In this document: in pieces, positions 6,997 to 9,448 of the stretch
How the letters are laid out: every line of letters begins with the position of its first letter
Numbering within the stretch: position 1 is the first letter of the stretch
Source of the DNA: Planctomycetota bacterium
Lineage (GTDB): Bacteria > Planctomycetota > SZUA-567
Direction: 5' to 3'
Assembly: GCA_020860865.1 (NCBI GenBank)
Contig: JAJBTL010000075.1
Location: 1-9,448 of the forward strand
DNA length: 9,448 nucleotides
Translations under genes and position numbers: made by a program
The notes under the pieces: model-generated
What the model was told of the DNA's origin: nothing
The model's database searches: none
Seen by the model: only the letters and a program-made list of their open reading frames with translations

Positions 6997-7016
6997 GGCG
7001 ACAGCGCCGCTGCGCC
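6997..7016 (+). other. Strong intercistronic hairpin between the gatZ-like and kinase genes
   Basis: GGCG-A-CAGC (6997-7005) pairs with GCTG-CGCC (7009-7016), an 8-bp all-Watson-Crick stem with one bulged A and a 3-nt loop. No T run follows, so it is not an intrinsic terminator. It sits 11 nt after the gatZ stop and 37 nt before the kinase start. It might protect the upstream mRNA from 3' exonucleases or set different levels of the two products, but such stems also arise by chance in GC-rich DNA. Confidence 0.4.
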
Positions 7017-7052
7017 GTGGAAAGTCTGCCGTCATGGAGAGAGGAGCCGATC

Positions 7053-8018
7053 ATGCCTCATATCGTCACCATCGGTGAAATCCTTGTCGAAGTCATGGCC
7101 CGGGACATCGGCCAGACCTTTCTCGAACCAGGTCTCTGGCAGGCGCCGTATCCAAGCGGCGCGCCGGCCATTTTCATCAGCCAGGCCGCCCGGTTCGGCG
7201 CCTCCACCGGCATGGTTGGCTGCGTCGGCGACGACGACTTCGGCCGGCTCAACCTGAACCGCCTCCGGAGTGACGGCGTCGACGTCTCCGCCATCGCCGT
7301 GAGCCCGGACCGGGCCACCGGCTGCGCCTTTGTCACCTACCGGCCTGACGGTGGCCGCTCGTTCATTTACCATATCGGGAGCGCCGCCGCCGGCCAGATT
7401 CACCCCGACCAAATTCGCTCCGGCTGGCTCGACGACTGCCGCTACCTCCATGTCATGGGTTCCGCCTTCACCATCCCGGGCGTCTTCGAAGCGGTCAACA
7501 AGGCCGCCGCCATTGTCAAGAATAACGGCGGCAAAATCAGCTTTGACCCGAACATCCGCCCGGAACTTCTGGCCCGCGATACAGTCATGCGGGACCGCAT
7601 CCTCGCCCTGTACCGCCAGGCCGACCTGCTCCTCCCCGGCCTTGACGAACTGCCGGTCCTCACCGGCGAGGCCGACATGGACCAGGCCCTCGGCCGTATT
7701 TTCCAGGACACCCCCGCCGAGCATGTGGTGGTGAAAAAAGCGGCCAAGGGCTGCACCTACATGGGCCGTGACGACCGCTTCGACGTCGATCCGTTCCCGG
7801 TGGACGAGGTCGACCCGACCGGCGCCGGGGACTGTTTCGGCGGCGCCCTCGTGGCCAGTCTGACCCTCGGAATGCCGATCCGCGAGGCGGTTGTCCTCGC
7901 CGCCGCCGCCGGCGCCCTTGCCGTCACGAAAAAAGGGCCGATGGAAGGCGCGTCGTTCCTGGACGATGTCAAACAGTTCGCCGGCGAACGGCTGGACCTC
8001 GTCGCCCGGAGTACATAA
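7053..8018 (+). CDS. PfkB-family sugar kinase, probable D-tagatose (ketohexose) kinase
   Basis: A 321-residue ribokinase/PfkB-family kinase (PF00294) of normal length. The N-terminal half has IVTIGEILVEVM (4-15), the substrate-lid region, and GAPAIFISQAARFG (36-49) with VGDDDFGRLN (58-67), equivalent to PfkB signature 1. The C-terminal DPTGAGDCFGGALVASL (254-270) is signature 2, with Asp260 as catalytic base and the GAG anion hole. It should phosphorylate a sugar hydroxyl with ATP in the cytoplasm. The N-terminal pattern (GEILVE, GQTF, PYPSGAPAIF) recalls, from memory, the tagatose kinase group, and the position after a PF08013 gene supports tagatose to tagatose 6-phosphate. Fructokinase or another ketose kinase cannot be excluded. 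ATG at 7053 is chosen because GAGAGGAG lies 7 nt upstream; an in-frame GTG at 7017 is less likely. It is in an operon with the gatZ-like gene. Confidence 0.88.
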   Translation: MPHIVTIGEILVEVMARDIGQTFLEPGLWQAPYPSGAPAIFISQAARFGASTGMVGCVGDDDFGRLNLNRLRSDGVDVSAIAVSPDRATGCAFVTYRPDGGRSFIYHIGSAAAGQIHPDQIRSGWLDDCRYLHVMGSAFTIPGVFEAVNKAAAIVKNNGGKISFDPNIRPELLARDTVMRDRILALYRQADLLLPGLDELPVLTGEADMDQALGRIFQDTPAEHVVVKKAAKGCTYMGRDDRFDVDPFPVDEVDPTGAGDCFGGALVASLTLGMPIREAVVLAAAAGALAVTKKGPMEGASFLDDVKQFAGERLDLVARST

Positions 8019-8042
8019 GGGACTTTCAAATCCGTGCTCTCA

Positions 8043-8054
8043 CGAAAATTTTCG
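8043..8054. promoter_or_regulatory. Perfect 12-bp palindrome CGAAAATTTTCG
   Basis: A perfect 12-bp palindrome 25 bp after the kinase stop and about 52 bp upstream of the regulator -10 box. It shares the GAAA-NN-TTTC form with the palindrome at 8112-8121, with a 68-bp offset between them. It is a candidate second operator for autoregulation. No T tract follows, so terminator function is unlikely. Confidence 0.35.
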
Positions 8055-8105
8055 CATTGCTTCAGGCCCAAAAAATGAGGAATTCCTTTCGCGACCCATG
8101 TCCGT

Positions 8106-8136
8106 TATAATGAAACGTTTCTTACAGCCGGTTTCA
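8106..8136 (+). promoter_or_regulatory. Promoter (TATAAT) of the rpiR-type gene with overlapping palindromic operator
   Basis: A perfect -10 box TATAAT (8106-8111) gives a start near 8118. No good -35 is seen at the normal spacing (TTCCTT at 8083-8088), which suggests weak or activator-dependent transcription. The palindrome GAAACGTTTC (8112-8121) covers the start site, and TGAAAC (8111-8116) is also mirrored by GTTTCA (8131-8136). A bound repressor here would block initiation, so autoregulation by the RpiR-type protein is likely. The central CG and the TGAAACGTT core also resemble LacI-family sites such as those of Cra. Confidence 0.5.
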
Positions 8137-8192
8137 TACCGTATCAGTATCGAACCGTACACGCAGCATGTCCGGGCATGAAGGGAACCGCG

Positions 8193-9080
8193 ATGGTCGA
8201 CTCTGTATTTACCCGCATCCGCAGCCTGATGGCCAGTCTGACGCCCAGTGAGGCCAAGGTGGCGGAGTATTGCCTGAACAATCCGCAAGGCATTCTGGCG
8301 AATTCCATCTACACCGTCGCGGACGAGGCCGGCGTCTCCATCGCCTCGGTGAGCCGCCTGTCATCCGCTCTCGGCTACCGGGACTGGAAGGAAATGCGCC
8401 TCAGTCTCGCCAAGGATTCCGTCAGCATGGACAACCCGGTCTATCCGGAAATCTCCAACGACGATTCCGACGACTCCGCCATCGACAAGGTTTTCGACGG
8501 CAACATCATGTGCCTCCGAAACACCTATCGTCAACTGAACCGCGCCGACCTCCTCCGCGTCGTCGAAGCCGTCGCCGCTTCCGACCGCATCCTGTTCTTC
8601 GGGTCCGGCGGGTCCGGCCACATCGCCAAGGACGAAGCGCTCCGCTTTTCCCACCTGACCGCGACCACCGAGGCCGGCACCGAAGACTACCAGATGATGA
8701 TCCAGGCGTCGAAGATGCGGGAAGGCCAGGTGGCGTTCGGTTTTTCGAATTCGGGCCGGAGCCGGGCGACGGTGAATGTCATCACGGAAGCGCGGCGCCG
8801 TGGCGCCCTCACCGTGGCGATTACGAACTTCTCGGCGACGCCTCTCGAGCGGGCGGCGGAAATCACCTTCCAGACCGCGTTCCCGCGTGGCGGCGGCATC
8901 ACGGCCGCCCTGACCGCCCGGGTCGGGCTCCTTACGATTATGGACGCCATTTACGTCCTCGCCGCCCAGCACGGCAGCATGTCGCCGGAAGTGGAGTACA
9001 TGAACAAGGTCCTCGAGGACAACTTCCGCGTCCCCGGCCGGGCCCGGTCGGGCGGCAAGCGGAAGAAATCCGCGGAGTAA
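8193..9080 (+). CDS. RpiR/MurR-family transcriptional regulator (HTH + SIS domain)
   Basis: A 295-residue regulator with an N-terminal RpiR helix-turn-helix domain (about 1-77; helix-turn-helix near SIYTVADEAGVSIASVSRL, 38-56) and a C-terminal sugar-isomerase-type SIS domain (about 125-260). The SIS part has FFGSGGSGHIAKD (135-147) and GFSNSGRS (183-190), the phosphosugar-binding loops. Such proteins sense sugar phosphates and usually repress the neighbouring catabolic genes. Here the likely ligand is tagatose or fructose 6-phosphate, inferred from the flanking kinase and gatZ-like genes. ATG at 8193 is preferred because AAGGGA lies 6 nt upstream; an in-frame ATG at 8178 lacks a good RBS. The C-terminus ends in a basic tail (GRARSGGKRKKSAE). 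It has its own promoter 174 bp after the kinase gene and converges on acetate kinase across a shared terminator. Confidence 0.92.
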   Translation: MVDSVFTRIRSLMASLTPSEAKVAEYCLNNPQGILANSIYTVADEAGVSIASVSRLSSALGYRDWKEMRLSLAKDSVSMDNPVYPEISNDDSDDSAIDKVFDGNIMCLRNTYRQLNRADLLRVVEAVAASDRILFFGSGGSGHIAKDEALRFSHLTATTEAGTEDYQMMIQASKMREGQVAFGFSNSGRSRATVNVITEARRRGALTVAITNFSATPLERAAEITFQTAFPRGGGITAALTARVGLLTIMDAIYVLAAQHGSMSPEVEYMNKVLEDNFRVPGRARSGGKRKKSAE

Positions 9081-9107
9081 CCGCTCTACACCATCATGCA
9101 TGCGCAA

Positions 9108-9137
9108 AAAAGCCCGGACGCACAGGTCCGGGCTTTT
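9108..9137. terminator. Bidirectional rho-independent terminator between rpiR-type gene and ackA
   Basis: AAAAGCCCGGAC (9108-9119) and GTCCGGGCTTTT (9126-9137) form a perfect 12-bp stem around a 6-nt loop. The GC core is flanked by A and T tracts, so it can terminate the regulator on the plus strand and acetate kinase on the minus strand. It lies in the 100-bp gap between the two convergent genes. Confidence 0.92.
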
Positions 9138-9180
9138 CGCATCAATGGAGTGGCACGCCGGCCACAAAATCACGTCAACC

Positions 9181-9448
9181 TTATTTGCAGAGGTTGTACG
9201 TCTCTTCGGCAATCCACCCTTCCTCGTCGGTGGGGATGACGAGGATCTTGATTTTCGACCCGTCCATGGAAAGGTCGACTTCGCGGCCCCGGGCGTCCTT
9301 GTTCTTTTCCTGGTCGAGGGCGATACCGTAGTTCTCGAGGTTCGACACGCTGGCGGCGCGGACCTTCGGGCCGTTTTCGCCAATGCCGCCGGTGAAGCAG
9401 ATGGCGTCGACCCGGCCGAGAACGGCGAGGTAGGCGCCGATATACGAC
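9181..9448 (-). CDS. ackA: Acetate kinase, C-terminal part (runs off the window)
   Basis: The minus strand encodes the last 88 residues of acetate kinase (stop TAA at 9183-9181), cut by the window edge. Acetate kinase interconverts acetyl phosphate + ADP and acetate + ATP, giving substrate-level ATP in fermentation. Diagnostic stretches are SYIGAYLAVLGRVDAICF followed directly by TGGIGEN, the conserved nucleotide-binding region near the C-terminus of the family, and ILVIPTDEE, equivalent to the usual VIPTNEE. The protein ends TYNLCK. Nothing is truncated within the visible part. The start, upstream neighbours (perhaps pta) and promoter lie outside. It shares only a terminator with the sugar locus, so a functional link is limited to general fermentative metabolism. 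Confidence 0.95.
   Translation of the reverse strand, partial: SYIGAYLAVLGRVDAICFTGGIGENGPKVRAASVSNLENYGIALDQEKNKDARGREVDLSMDGSKIKILVIPTDEEGWIAEETYNLCK

Noticed and set aside
8270..9383. Long open frames overlapping the regulator and acetate kinase tail (8270-9331 + and 8361-9383 -)
   Set aside because: They run through the bidirectional terminator and across two genes identified by their conserved domains, so both are shadows.
1..9448. CRISPR array, tRNA or rRNA gene, insertion sequence, phage or defence genes
   Set aside because: I saw no regularly spaced repeats, tRNA-like cloverleaf, transposase or integrase motifs, or recognised defence proteins anywhere in the window.

Overview
The window is bacterial and has two compositional halves. 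The left end, to about position 2945, is visibly AT-richer and carries glycan-surface genes. From about 2950 onward the coding regions are strongly GC-rich, with NNC/NNG codons dominating. The organism cannot be named from this sequence. Acetate kinase points to a fermentative or acetogenic lifestyle. The MoeA variants (DRSPLDGYA and LSGNPFA) are, from memory, of a kind common in Clostridia and their relatives. The FkbM/ABC pair suggests a cell that exports a methylated surface glycan. I would not go beyond 'GC-rich, probably anaerobic bacterium'.

Layout: a possible gene tail (1-54, +); an FkbM-type methyltransferase (122-949, +) and, 20 bp later, a lipid/oligosaccharide-type ABC exporter (970-2811, +); a convergent moeA broken by one missing base (2949-4165, -); a class II ketose-bisphosphate aldolase (4337-5188, -) with a clear terminator; a 511-bp divergent control region (5189-5699) with promoters facing both ways, short palindromes and a possible gene remnant; then, on the + strand, a GatZ/KbaZ-family protein (5700-6986), a PfkB-family sugar kinase (7053-8018) and an RpiR/SIS regulator with its own TATAAT promoter (8193-9080); a bidirectional terminator (9108-9137); and the 3' end of acetate kinase (9181-9448, -).

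The central block (aldolase, GatZ-like protein, kinase, RpiR regulator) reads as a ketohexose catabolic locus, most likely for D-tagatose or a polyol or sugar entering through tagatose. The PF08013 (GatZ/KbaZ) plus PF00294 (PfkB) pair matches the route reported in Agrobacterium tumefaciens C58: tagatose is phosphorylated to tagatose 6-phosphate, which is then 4-epimerised to fructose 6-phosphate. The divergent aldolase offers the alternative, or continuing, route to triose phosphates. No transporter, polyol dehydrogenase or second (1-phosphate) kinase lies in the window.

I found no clearly new biological system. The points most worth checking are the single-base lesion in moeA, the catabolic logic of the tagatose-like locus, its palindrome-bearing control regions, and the GC-rich ORF remnant just before the gatZ-like gene.
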